A stretch of 64,000 bases of DNA from Halichondria panicea (taxonomy: Eukaryota > Porifera > Demospongiae > Suberitida > Halichondriidae): contig NC_087379.1 in assembly GCF_963675165.1 (NCBI RefSeq), positions 6,179,839 to 6,243,838 on the forward strand, in the 5' to 3' direction. Of this stretch, positions 21,526 through 31,843 are shown piece by piece. How positions within the stretch are numbered: position 1 is the first letter of the stretch; each line of letters opens with the position of its first letter. Made by a program: the position numbers and the translations under genes. A model generated the notes under the pieces. The model was not told where the DNA came from. It searched no databases and saw only the letters and a program-made list of their open reading frames with translations.

Positions 21526-23751
21526 ATGGCCGAGAGAGTGACTACGAAAGAAGCTCTCAAGAAACTCGATGCTCAACTCGAATGCTCCATTTGTCTCGAC
21601 AATTTCAAGCAGCCGAAACTCTTGCCTTGTTTTCACGTATTTTGCAAGTCCCCGTGTCTGGAGAAACTAGTGACCAAGGATGGACGCTCCCTCACTTGTC
21701 CCACCTGTCGACACATTGTCCCACTGTCAGAGAGGGGAGTGGCTGGACTGCAATCAGACTTCCACATCGACCACTTGTTTGAGATACAAGACGCTTTCAA
21801 CAAGGTCGAAGACGACAATGATACGAACTGTGGCTGTGAGGATGGCAAAGCCACTGGGTACTGTAACGACTGTGGGGACTTTTTATGTGACGAATGTCAA
21901 GCTGCTCACAAAAGAGTTAAATACACACGTGATCATAGACTAAATTCGCTCGATGAACTCAAAGCTCAAGTGACTAGCCTGATTCCCCCCAAGAAGGCTG
22001 TCCCCCGTTGCCCCAAACACTCGGAGAATTCTCTCAAGATATACTGTGATACTTGCTCCACTCTCATTTGCACGGACTGCACTATTCGTCTCCACAAAGA
22101 CCACAACTACGACCTGGTGCCTGATGTGCTGACCAAGCACAAAGAAGAACTTGTCTCCAGTCTCAAACCAGTCAAAGAGAAGCTGGACAGTGTACAACGA
22201 GCTCTGAAGGACTTTGACACAAGAGCCAAGGCAATCCACAATCAGAGGGCCGCGATTGAAGCCAACATCCACAAGGAGATTGACGAACAACATCGACTGT
22301 TGGACCAACGAAGGGCAGAGCTTGTAGGAGAGCTAGAGATGCTGACTCAGCAGAAGCTGAAGGATCTGGCGGCACAGAAGGACCAAGTGGAGATTACTCA
22401 GGTGAAACTGACTAGCTGTCTGGAGTACGCTGAAGTGGGTCTCAAAACAGGCACAGACGGTGAAGTACTCGAAATGAAATCTTCCATTGTTAAGAGAGTT
22501 AAACAAATCACTGCAGAATTCGAATCAAATGCTATTCAGCCAGAGACAAAGGCTGACATGGAACTGATCACTGAAGGAAAAGAACCTCTCCAACAAGCTT
22601 ACCAAGATTTCCTAGAAATTGATCACAATCGATCATTCAGCTTAGAGAACAGCCACATGACAGGAGATTGTCTGAAAGATGCTACCTCTGAAGAAACCAA
22701 AACTTTATCCTATCAAGGAATGACCAAAAATAACAAGAAATTCAAAGACAAACTTAACATCAAAGCTGAACTTGTGCATATCGAAAGCGAAGGCATATTG
22801 AAATGTGAAGCGATCGAGGAACCACATGGCCAACACAAGATCAACTATCGTCCTGTGAAACGAGGAAAGCATGAACTACACATCACTGTCAATGGGGACC
22901 CAGTACGAGGCAGTCCATTCCCAATAGCTGTAGTCTCATCACCACAGAGTTTCGTCAAGCCTTCCCGAGTTGTACGAGGTGTGAACAAACCACGAGGCAC
23001 TGTCTTCAACAGTAAGGGGCAGCTGGTTGTTGTTGAAGGTGAAGGAACTACTGTCTCTGTATTGACACCAGAGGGTGAGAAGATACGAACGTTTGGAAAG
23101 CTGAAAAATGCATTTGGAGTGACTGTCGACAAAGACGACAACATCTATGTTGTGGAGAATGGCAATCATCGTTTGAATAAGTTCTCATCCGCCGGAAAGT
23201 TTGTGGCGGTTGTTGGTAGTCAAGGCAGTGGTAACCTTCAGTTTCTGCACCCTGCTGGTATCTGTTATAACAGAAGAGACAATAACCTGTATGTGACTGA
23301 TAATTGTAACCACAGAATACAAGTGCTTACCACTGATCTGAAGTTTGTACGGTGTTTCGGTACACCTGGCAATGGGAATGGACAATTACAAAACCCATTT
23401 TATGCAACATTTGATAGTGCCAACAACCTCTATGTGACTGAACACACTAACCATCGAGTACAAGTCTTCACTGCTGAAGGTCATTTCCTGAGAACCTTCT
23501 CACAAAAAGCCGACGGTCAGAAGCTGAGTTATCCCTGGGCCATAGCCATCGATAGCAATGACACAGTGTACGTCAGTGAGAATGGACCGCATCATGTGAG
23601 TGTGTTCACATCTCAGGGAGCCTACATCACCACGTTTGGTGGGCAAGGAACGAAAGAGGGACAGTTTAATATCATTTATGGACTCTCTATTGATTGCAAT
23701 GATTCTGTTGTTGTATCCGATCAAGGCAACGGGCTACTGCAGATATTCTAA
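21526..23751 (+). CDS. TRIM-NHL protein, array copy 1 (741 aa)
   Basis: Single uninterrupted frame. The RING has Cys20, Cys23, Cys35, His37, Cys40, Cys44, Cys58 and Cys61; the spacing between Cys40 and Cys44 is one residue longer than the usual C-x2-C. B-box 1 is at about 102-140 (CGCEDGK, one residue shorter than in most copies) and B-box 2 at about 162-196 (CPKH, CDTCSTLICTDC, HKDHNY). A coiled coil at about 200-310 and a filamin-type Ig domain at about 396-470 (YRPVKRGKHELHITV, GSPFPIAV) follow. NHL repeats run from about 480 to the end. This is the TRIM2/TRIM3/TRIM71 architecture: a RING ubiquitin ligase whose NHL beta-propeller binds RNA or protein. Loops in the NHL part differ sharply from the sister genes (574-577 LHPA, 592-596 DNCNH, 639-643 EHTNH). 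Substrate unknown. Confidence 0.93.
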   Translation: MAERVTTKEALKKLDAQLECSICLDNFKQPKLLPCFHVFCKSPCLEKLVTKDGRSLTCPTCRHIVPLSERGVAGLQSDFHIDHLFEIQDAFNKVEDDNDTNCGCEDGKATGYCNDCGDFLCDECQAAHKRVKYTRDHRLNSLDELKAQVTSLIPPKKAVPRCPKHSENSLKIYCDTCSTLICTDCTIRLHKDHNYDLVPDVLTKHKEELVSSLKPVKEKLDSVQRALKDFDTRAKAIHNQRAAIEANIHKEIDEQHRLLDQRRAELVGELEMLTQQKLKDLAAQKDQVEITQVKLTSCLEYAEVGLKTGTDGEVLEMKSSIVKRVKQITAEFESNAIQPETKADMELITEGKEPLQQAYQDFLEIDHNRSFSLENSHMTGDCLKDATSEETKTLSYQGMTKNNKKFKDKLNIKAELVHIESEGILKCEAIEEPHGQHKINYRPVKRGKHELHITVNGDPVRGSPFPIAVVSSPQSFVKPSRVVRGVNKPRGTVFNSKGQLVVVEGEGTTVSVLTPEGEKIRTFGKLKNAFGVTVDKDDNIYVVENGNHRLNKFSSAGKFVAVVGSQGSGNLQFLHPAGICYNRRDNNLYVTDNCNHRIQVLTTDLKFVRCFGTPGNGNGQLQNPFYATFDSANNLYVTEHTNHRVQVFTAEGHFLRTFSQKADGQKLSYPWAIAIDSNDTVYVSENGPHHVSVFTSQGAYITTFGGQGTKEGQFNIIYGLSIDCNDSVVVSDQGNGLLQIF

Positions 23752-23998
23752 GGAGATATATACATGTAGTACAGTCAAGCCAAGAACTTGTGTTTGTTGC
23801 TTATAGTTAGACTAGTGTAGAATGTGTTGGTATATAATTACATGTAGCGTTTTATAATGGCATTGTGAAATCAACCTTGAACTTGTGTGAATCTGTAATT
23901 ATGACATGAATTCAAACTCTGACCTTCCATGCAGTCAATGCATGCATATTAATTTTTGATTCTTTTAAACTGAACTAGCTTCTAGCCTCATGCATACT

Positions 23999-25101
23999 GA
24001 TGGTTCAGTGGATGCTAAGAAGAGCACAGTTATAGTCAAATAGATGGACAGAAGGTTCCTTCCGATCTATGTGTTTGTGTGACAGTGTGCCCTCCATACG
24101 TACCAATACAATAGTAAGGGAGGAACCTTAAAACTTTTGTCATTGTTTCTAGAACTATTATTGATTATTGATTGTTTCCAGGCTCTTACGATATTTGTGC
24201 TTGCCAAAGTTGACCTGGCGGAGAAGGGTGGAGTCAAACAAGACAGGTGAGTGTGTGTGACCAATCAGATTGATGCTATATAGTTTGACCCTGCAGATGC
24301 TCTCAATTCTGAATCAATGGTCAGTTGTTCCCGATAATTAAAGGCCCTTGGATACTATGCCCTGGTTACCGGGAGAGGTATCATATCTTTCCCTGCATTG
24401 TACACATGCATGTGAGGTAGGCAGCTAGATAGCTGTAGGGGGGGGGGGGGGGGGGGGGGAGGAGGGGACTCACTGGAATAGTTTGGACAAAGTAGTCTCT
24501 CTCGTACCAGAACATGTATATGTGTTCTGCCTACTCTACATGGTGTATACTGTAAATATAATGCAGGAATGGTATGCTGAGAGAGTCCCAGCTGTCCACA
24601 CGTAACATGGTGACGGCTTTGATGGAGGAGTTTTGGAAGATGGTCCGGGGGTCCATCAACGATCAGGCACTGCACTTCAAGAGTGAAAGTTGTAGCTAGT
24701 AAATGATTGCAGAGTGGTACTGCAGACACATGCATGCAGGTAGTGTATGTTATGAAGTGATGTGAAAAGAGTTGCGTAGTCATACAAGTACTATTTGTGT
24801 GGGTGTGTCTGAGGTGTGGGTGTGTATATATACCTGATGCACAAACTTGTGCTGGTCCCAGGTCTGTACCGTAGATTATTGGTCAATATTCACTGAATTT
24901 TTCTAGTGTACATACTTTATTTTTCCGGAGGATCGAGGTTCTTTGTATAACATATGCTCTTTACTCGAATACAGCTCGGCGGTACAACCTAGAGGCTGAG
25001 TGGCGTAATAGCATTAGGTACCCTGTGGGGAGAACACTGGACAGAGACGACCTCTTTGAGTTGGGTAAGGCGGACATCTTGACCAAGGTCGCCAGTTTGC
25101 A
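23999..25101 (+). pseudogene. OPA1 exon relics 9, 10, 11, 13 and 14 in original order
   Basis: Recognisable exons: 9 at about 24000-24060, 10 at 24180-24247, 11 at 24297-24377, 13 at 24566-24682, 14 at 24974-25101. Exon 12 is missing, exons 9-11 carry small deletions, and exon 14 has an extra insertion before TACCCTG. Exons 13 and 14 keep good splice signals, but exons 1-8 are not joined upstream, so no OPA1 protein can be made. A G-run at about 24438-24460 lies in the exon 11-13 gap. The segment shows that TRIM copy 1 sits where OPA1 intron 8 would be. Confidence 0.8.
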
Positions 25102-25299
25102 GGTGAGGGGATACTGTGTAGTTCAGTTTTTAGTAATGTGGATAATAATGACTCACGGCAATAACACTTTGCACAACGGACACACACACACACATACATT
25201 CAATATAATATCATATAATTATATGACTCAGCTTCTTATACTATCATGGTACAGTACATTGCACATGGGGGGGGGGGGGGGTGGTAAAAAGGTAAAAAG

Positions 25300-25525
25300 G
25301 TAAAAAGCTAAACTCACCCTGGGCCATAGCCATCGATAGCAATGACACAGTGATAATGGACCGCATCATGTGAGTGTGTTCACATCCCAGGGAGCCTACA
25401 TTACCACGTTTGGTGGGCAAGGAACGAAAGAGGGACAGTTTAATATCATTTATGGACTCTCTATTGATCGCAATGACTCTGTTGTTGTATCCGATCAAGA
25501 CAACGGGCGACTGCAGATATTCTAA
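25300..25525 (+). pseudogene. Detached NHL cassette (last two blades of a TRIM-NHL gene)
   Basis: The cassette matches the last 75 or so codons of the TRIM-NHL genes, from CTGGGCCATAGCCATCGATA to the stop codon. A small deletion near 25350 breaks the frame, and there is no start, RING or promoter. It ends DQDNGRLQIF, like copy 6 and unlike the adjacent copy 1 (DQGNGLLQIF). A twin lies at 52464-52689. Confidence 0.8.
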
Positions 25526-25600
25526 CGAGATAAGTAGTTAAACCATTATAGTTAGACTAACTGTATATAGTTAGTCCATATATTTCACGATATGACAGTA

Positions 25601-25675
25601 GCATTTTTGGACTCTCTATTGATTGCAATGATTCTGTTGTTGTGTCCGATCAACAGGCGACTGCAGATATTTTAT
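25601..25675 (+). pseudogene. Second, shorter NHL 3'-end fragment
   Basis: About 75 bp matching the final blade (GGACTCTCTATTGATTGCAA through CTGCAGATATTTTA), with an internal deletion, 75 bp downstream of the longer cassette. Its twin is 52764-52838. Not coding. Confidence 0.7.
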
Positions 25676-26171
25676 TATGTGGTTACGTCAAATCATTAAC
25701 TTTATTGGTTAATGTAGAAATTGTTGTTATTATTTGTGTATGCATTCTGTATAGTTTGATTTAACTGCGTTCAAACTCTGACGTACATATAGAACTAGCT
25801 TCCAGCCTGCATGTTTTTATCCTACAGATACAGCCATGCATAGATTGTCTGTACTAGCTGTTTGTTTGTGTGGACCTTCAAGATTTACACAGCCTCCCCC
25901 TCATGTGACAATACCTCTCTCGAATACATGTAGTCTGTTTTTTTTTACTACCGTAATTTGATGAATGAGGCAATTGAATTACGATCATGTTGCTGGCATT
26001 ATAGATCTCATGCAATATACAGAGACTCTGTACTAAGCTAAAACATTGGCATCCCTCACCCCTTTGACTCGCCAAATCGGCTATAAATTCAGCACCAAAT
26101 TTTACCTGCTATACGGCATTGTTGAAGGAATTAAAACTATTGTCTTGATTTCTAGTCTGTCTTTCTTTTTC

Positions 26172-26551
26172 AATGCTCTCGTACAATATTCGTAAGTTGA
26201 CTTGGTGCAGAGAAGGATGGAGTCAAACAATACTGAATGTGAGTGTGTGACCAATCAGATTGATGCTGATTGCCCCTGCAGATGATCTCAATTTTGAATG
26301 GCCAATGATACTATGCCGCAGTTACTGAGAGAGGTGTGTCATAGGAATTTTAGTTTATATGAGCAATGTTCTAAGCAATTATGAGTGTGTGTGTTCTTGT
26401 CATTATGTACGTGTGCTGTAAGTGTGTATAGTGTTTCTTTGTGTAGGCTATTGTCAGTTTGCCGTGTTTCTTTGCTCGTACAGTTGGGAGGGCATTGATG
26501 AGATACAGAAGTACGAGGGAGACTACTTTGCTCGCTCCAAACTATTCCAGT
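26172..26551 (+). pseudogene. OPA1 exon relics 10, 11 and 12
   Basis: Degraded matches to exon 10 (about 26172-26235), exon 11 (26281-26332, internally deleted) and exon 12 (26480-26551, ending at the same CCAGTGAGT donor as the intact gene). The frames are broken in exons 10 and 11. Twin at 53340-53717. Confidence 0.75.
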
Positions 26552-26699
26552 GAGTCCCCTCTTCCCCCCTAGCTATACAATTAGCCTATGCTTTTTTGCT
26601 TATAAAATGAAGTGAAAAAAGTCGTACAAGCACTGCATGTGTGTGTGTGTGTGTGTGAGGTGTGTGTTGGGGTGTATGTGTATCTGAATTGTGTAGTAT

Positions 26700-26776
26700 A
26701 CCGTATAGCGCGAAATTTTTCGAGGCACTTAAATTTCGTAGAATGGCCTCTAAAAACATTTCGTTGAATAGCAGTT
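26700..26776. mobile_element. Partial MITE of the CCGTATAGCGCGAAATTT family
   Basis: It starts ACCGTATAGCGCGAAATTTT and continues as in the element at 36302, but breaks off after about 75 bp. It sits between relic exons 12 and 6. Confidence 0.55.
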
Positions 26777-26807
26777 AAGAACAACTGTACATGTAGGATT
26801 GCTAACC

Positions 26808-27053
26808 CAGGGATCATCAGTGTGAGTGTCATGTGACTGCACTCAAGTCACGTACGTGACTATGCCGGTGTATCCGTACAGACTGTGACCACTGGTATAG
26901 GCGGTATGGCCGTTAACAAAGAGGTTATTAAAATGTGCAGGTGTGTTGTGTGTGCATGTGGATATGTGTAGTGTGGAAGGTGTAGTAAGTAATTCCTGTT
27001 CCTCCACAGACAGTACATGCAGAATCCGAACGCCATCAGCATGTGCATACAGG
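26808..27053 (+). pseudogene. OPA1 exon relics 6 (end), 7 and 8
   Basis: The exon 6 tail (CCCAGGGATCATCAGT with its donor), exon 7 (26881-26942, with a small insertion and deletions) and exon 8 (27010-27052) lie in original order. They are followed by sequence homologous to OPA1 intron 8 and then by TRIM copy 2. Confidence 0.8.
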
Positions 27054-28155
27054 TAAGTGCTGTAGTTGAAGCTTATGGTTATGGTGCCCCTGAGTGCTAC
27101 CAATATAACTACCCTTATAGATAACCTATTATTATAGTCTTCGAAGTTGGTAGTTCCGTCTTACGCAAAGTCTACCCTCAGATAAACAACTGCGCTTCTC
27201 TCTCTCAATTCACAGAAGTATAATAGCATTATTAATTCTTCATAGTACGTAGCTTTTCTACTACTGCCTCCTATTAACCTAACTTTCTCAAGAAAGATTG
27301 TTTGTGCTCTGAAACAGCTTCAAAATGCTAGGTACATTGTAGCAATTTCAACATAAAATGTAAGCTAATACTAATCTGAGACCTGATACTATAATAATTT
27401 ATACAGACAGAGAAAGACTAGCGATTGCAACAGTATAATTATAAGGAACTACTCATTTCTATCTTTTACATTTGTACAGTGCATGTACATTGATATCAAA
27501 GGGTGATATTGAAAGCACGTTGGCATATGTACTGTATAGCGGGAAATTTTTATGGGTGCAACATTTCGCGGGCAGAGCAGTTAACGCTATGAAAAATCCG
27601 GTATTTCACATGCAAAGCTATTGGTGGGTGTGATTTCCTGGCATTGAAACGCGAATATTGAAGAACCCACAACATTTCTGCTGAGATCTGTGGTCAATGC
27701 ATGTGTTTTCGCACACTCGAGTTTGTAGTTGTCTTTAAAATACATGTGAACGTAGATAAACGTTTATAGGATGTGTGATATGAAACAATCATGGTTGCTA
27801 TGAATATTGTTGCATGCTCATATTTGACATAATTATGGTGAACCCCACCCATTCTGTTCTGAATGTCCTCAATCAGTCAACAAAGAATTGTGAGTTAATC
27901 CCTCAAATGTGCATGACCTGTACTCTATATATGTATGCTAACAGACTTTGTATTAGGACAGACTAGTTCTATAATTATATTGACTTTGTTGTGTGTGTAT
28001 TAATTTAATATGTAGACTATTTGTACCAGGAGTACATGAATACATGTACTCCTGTTTGTACATATAGATAAATTGACACAATAATGTTTGCCGATGTTCC
28101 CTCACAGATATCGCCCAGTAAAAAATCTTACAGCATTCAATAAATTCCCAAAGCC
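27054..28155 (+). promoter_or_regulatory. Intron-8-derived spacer and 5' UTR of TRIM copy 2
   Basis: GCAACAGTATAATTAT and GGTGATATTGAAAGCAC match OPA1 intron 8, followed by a fragment of a CCGTATAGC-type MITE near 27532-27600. A block at 27826-27889 (AACCCCACCCATTCTGTTCT, then ACAAAGAATT) precedes a GTGAGT donor at 27890. The acceptor CCCTCACAG ends at 28107 and the ATG is at 28156. The same block, donor and acceptor recur before copies 3, 4 and 6, so it is probably the first non-coding exon and core promoter. Confidence 0.5.
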
Positions 28156-30381
28156 ATGGCTGAGAGAGTGACTACGAAAGAAGCTCTCAAGAAACTCGAT
28201 GCTCAACTCGAATGCTCCCTTTGTCTTGACACTTTCAAGCAACCGAAACTCTTGCCTTGTTTTCACGTATTTTGCAAGTCCCCGTGTCTGGAGAAACTAG
28301 TGACCAAGGATGGACGCTCCCTCACTTGTCCCACCTGTCGACACATTGTCCCACTATCAGAGAGGGGAGTGACTGGACTGCAATCAGACTTCCACATTGA
28401 CCACTTGTTTGAGATACAAGATGCTTTCAACAAGGCCGAAGACGAAAATGATACAAACTGTGGCAACTGTGAGAATGGCAAAGCCACTGGATATTGTAAC
28501 GACTGTGGAGACTTTTTGTGTGATGAATGTCAAGCTGCTCATAAGAAAATGAAGTATCTACATAGTCATAAACTAATTTCGCTGGATGAACTCAAAGCTC
28601 AAGTGACTAGCCTGATTCCCCCTAAGAAAGCCGTCCCCCATTGCCACAAACACTCGGGGAATAACCTCAAGATATACTGCGATACCTGCTCCACTCTCAT
28701 TTGCACGGACTGCACCATTCGACTCCACAAAGACCACAACTACGACCTGGTGGCTGATGTGCTGACCAAGCACAAGGAAGAACTTGTCTCCAGTCTCAAA
28801 CCAGTCAAAGAGAAGCTGGACATCGTGCAACAAGCTCTGAAGGACTTTGACACAAGAGCCAAGGCAATCCACGATCAGAGGGCCACGATTGAAGCCAACA
28901 TCCACAAGGAGATTGACGAACAACATCGATTGTTAGACCAACGAAGGGCAGAACTTGTAGGAGAGCTAGAGATGCTGACTCAACAGAAGCTGAAGGATCT
29001 GGCAGCACAGAAGGACCAAGTGGAGATCACTCAAGTGAAACTGACCAGCTGTCTGGAGTACGCTGAGGGTGGTCTCAAAACAGGCACAGATGGTGAAGTA
29101 CTAGAAATGAAATCTTCCGTTCTCAAGAGAGTTAAACAGATCACTGCGGAATTCGAATCAAATGCTATTCAGCCAGAGACAAAGGCTAACGTGGAACTAA
29201 TCACTAAAGGAAAAGAACCTCTCCAAAAAGCTTGTCGAAATTTCCTAGAGGTTGATCACAGTGGATCATTCAGCTTAGAGAACAGCCACATGACAGGAGA
29301 TTGTCTGAAAAATGCTACCTCTGAAGAAACAAAAACTTTATCCTATCAAGGAATGACCAAAAATAACAAGAAATTCAAAGACAAACTTAACCTCAAAGCT
29401 GAACTTGTGCATATCGAGAGCAAAGACAAATTGAAATGTGAAGTGATCAAGCAACAACATGGCCAACACAAGGTCAACTATCGCCCTGTGAAACGAGGAA
29501 AGCATGAACTACACATCACTGTCAATGGGGACGCAGTACGAGGCAGTCCATTCCCAATAGCTGTAGCCCCATCACCACAGAGCTTCCTCAAGCCTTCCCA
29601 AGTTGTACGAGGTTTGAACAAGCCACGAGGCACTGTCTTCAACAGTAAGGGACAGTTGGTTGTTGTTGTTGAAGGAGCTACTGTCTCTGTATTGACACCA
29701 AAGGGTGAGAAGATACGATCGTTTAGACAGCTGAATGATGCGCATGGAGTAACTGTGGACAAAGACGACAACATCTATGTAGTGGAGCCTGACAATCATT
29801 GTGTGAATAAGTTTTCGTCTGACGGAGAGTTTGTGGCAGCTGTTGGTAGTCAAGGCAGTGGTAACCTTCAGTTTCTTTACCCAATTGGTATCTGTTATAA
29901 CAGAAGAGACAACAACCTGTATGTGCCTGATAACGGAAACAACAGAATACAAGTGCTCTCTACTGATCTGAAATTTGTACGATGTTTCGATACACTTGGC
30001 AATGGGAACGGACAATTACAAAACCCACTGTATGCAACATTTGATAGTTCCAACAACCTCTATGTGACTGATTACGTTAACGATCGAGTACAAGTCTTCA
30101 CTGCTGAAGGTAAATTCCTGAGAGCCTTCTCACAAAAAGCCAACGGTCAGAAGTTAAGTAATCCTCGAGCCATAGCCATCGACAGCAGTAATACAGTGTA
30201 CGTCAGTGAGAATGGACCGCATTATGTGAGTGTGTTCACGTCTCAGGGAGCCTACATCACCACATTTGGTGGACTAGGATCAAAAGAGGGGCAATTTAAT
30301 CAAATTTCCGGACTCTCTGTTGATCGCAATGACTCTGTTGTTGTGTCCGATCAAGTCAACGGGCGACTGCAGATATTCTAA
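28156..30381 (+). CDS. TRIM-NHL protein, array copy 2 (741 aa)
   Basis: Single-exon gene with RING, two B-boxes, coiled coil, filamin-type Ig and NHL repeats. B-box 1 here is CGNCENGKATGYC with both spaced Cys present, and AHKKMKYLHSH follows. The NHL loops are the most distinctive in the array: VEPDNHCVNKF, LYPIGICYN, DNGNNRIQV, DYVNDRVQVF, SNPRAIAID, NQISGLSVD. A conserved His is replaced by Asn or Asp in two blades and Arg by Cys in a third. All framework residues remain, so it looks functional with a changed binding face. It probably acts as a cytoplasmic E3 ligase, as other TRIM-NHL proteins do; the ligand is unknown. Confidence 0.93.
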   Translation: MAERVTTKEALKKLDAQLECSLCLDTFKQPKLLPCFHVFCKSPCLEKLVTKDGRSLTCPTCRHIVPLSERGVTGLQSDFHIDHLFEIQDAFNKAEDENDTNCGNCENGKATGYCNDCGDFLCDECQAAHKKMKYLHSHKLISLDELKAQVTSLIPPKKAVPHCHKHSGNNLKIYCDTCSTLICTDCTIRLHKDHNYDLVADVLTKHKEELVSSLKPVKEKLDIVQQALKDFDTRAKAIHDQRATIEANIHKEIDEQHRLLDQRRAELVGELEMLTQQKLKDLAAQKDQVEITQVKLTSCLEYAEGGLKTGTDGEVLEMKSSVLKRVKQITAEFESNAIQPETKANVELITKGKEPLQKACRNFLEVDHSGSFSLENSHMTGDCLKNATSEETKTLSYQGMTKNNKKFKDKLNLKAELVHIESKDKLKCEVIKQQHGQHKVNYRPVKRGKHELHITVNGDAVRGSPFPIAVAPSPQSFLKPSQVVRGLNKPRGTVFNSKGQLVVVVEGATVSVLTPKGEKIRSFRQLNDAHGVTVDKDDNIYVVEPDNHCVNKFSSDGEFVAAVGSQGSGNLQFLYPIGICYNRRDNNLYVPDNGNNRIQVLSTDLKFVRCFDTLGNGNGQLQNPLYATFDSSNNLYVTDYVNDRVQVFTAEGKFLRAFSQKANGQKLSNPRAIAIDSSNTVYVSENGPHYVSVFTSQGAYITTFGGLGSKEGQFNQISGLSVDRNDSVVVSDQVNGRLQIF

Positions 30382-30707
30382 TAGGATAAGTGCAGTCAAG
30401 CCAAGAACGGACTGTGTTTGTAGATTTAATAGCGTTAATAATTTGTTTAATAGCGTTAATAATTTGTTAGTTGCGTTGTTATTAATGGAACATCTTGAAA
30501 TAGTTGTTACGAAGTTTTTTTCTATGTTTGTAGCCTATGTTTCTATTGAACTCTTGGACCATGCATATGTTTGTAGCTTAAATAGTGCACTTGCGGCCTA
30601 TTGTGAAATCTAATTTTGTTCTCGTTATCAGCTGTGCGATTTTTTTGTGAGTGAATGTTTATTCAGCACAATCGCGATTATTTCATTTAAACTTTATAAT
30701 ACTCGAA

Positions 30708-30760
30708 TACAGCTCTGCGGTACAACTTAGAGGCGTATTGTAATGTACCCTGGGGGGAGT
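30708..30760 (+). pseudogene. OPA1 exon 14 relic (5' part)
   Basis: It begins at the acceptor AATACAGCTCTGCGGTACAA, followed by a collapsed version of the GGCTGAGTGGCGTAATAGG part. Most of the exon is gone. Similar stubs follow copies 3 and 4. Confidence 0.7.
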
Positions 30761-31329
30761 ACAAGCACATACGTAGGTATGAAATTACTAGTAATAAAAA
30801 TGTCCGTAATACTAAACCTTCTCTTTGCTTGTAATGCTAACACTTTGAACGGAGGACTGTGTCACTGTGAGTCACTAGAAATAATTATATAGCAAGGTTT
30901 TCAGCATAGTTGCTAGCTGATTGCAATAATAAACAAGCTGGCGCTGTGCTAATGCCTCTCGCCATGTTTTTGCTTTCGCTGAAAAGTATTAGAGTGTTAT
31001 ATTAGTTTCTATAATGAATTTTATATTAAAGTTAGCTTATCTATATAAAGTCACTGAGAAGAAAAGACTTATTTACATGCATCTATTGTTGTATTATGTG
31101 GCTTACCAGGACCTCAAGAAAGAAGAAAATTGATTCTTCCAGGATCTGTGTAGTTCAGTGTATATAATATCTAAGAAGAAAAGACCTGTGCACATGCATA
31201 TTGTTATCTATATTGTTATATGGTAGTGTTTTGTGGCTTACCAGGCCTTCAAGACAAAGATGATTCTGCCAGGAGGTCTTGGATATTATTTCTCACACAT
31301 GGGGAATGAGCGCGCATGCGCATTACATC

Positions 31330-31752
31330 CACAGGAATAATTAAAGGGTGTGTCCAAAGAGATCAATTTTCACAAATGGCTACTGCTAGCTAGCTGTTTT
31401 AACAGATATTTTCTGAGTATTGTAGCTAACAAAAAGCTAGCGCTTTAGTGCAAGGCTAACTCATATGTTGAATAGAAAGTTTGTGCGGACAGATGATGCT
31501 ATAAAAGATTCTGAAGAGACTGCAACAGCCTTCAATGTGAATCAAACTAGCCATAACTCGAGAAAGAAGCTTTAGTTTGCTAATCCACGAATCAAAATCC
31601 AAGAGAACGTGGCTAAAAGCCTATAGAAGCTGTTAGCTTTCGTCGCATTGCAACCGTTGAGCAGTTACAGCTGGAACAGACACACACACAGACACACACG
31701 TACACACACTCAGCTTTACCGTATCCCTCGTGCGGCTACGCCTCGAGGCATA
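31330..31752 (-). repeat. Dispersed repeat related to 61566-61850
   Basis: Read on the minus strand, it begins ATGCCTCGAGGCGTAGC, runs through a (TG)-rich stretch, and contains ATTCGTGGATTAGCAAA and GCAGTCTCTTCAGAA. These match 61566-61800 on the plus strand in the same order. No coding capacity was seen; the ends could not be fixed exactly. Confidence 0.5.
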
Positions 31753-31843
31753 ACTACAATCCTTGCTATATACCCACTGTTCAATTATGTCTAATGCATA
31801 TTAGTGAAGTACTAATACACAACAAACACACACACACTTACAG

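Noticed and set aside
22845-23144. Minus-strand open frames opposite every TRIM gene, recurring at the same offsets
   Set aside because: They are antisense shadows of a conserved coding sequence and recur only because the sense gene does; they show no domain or start context.
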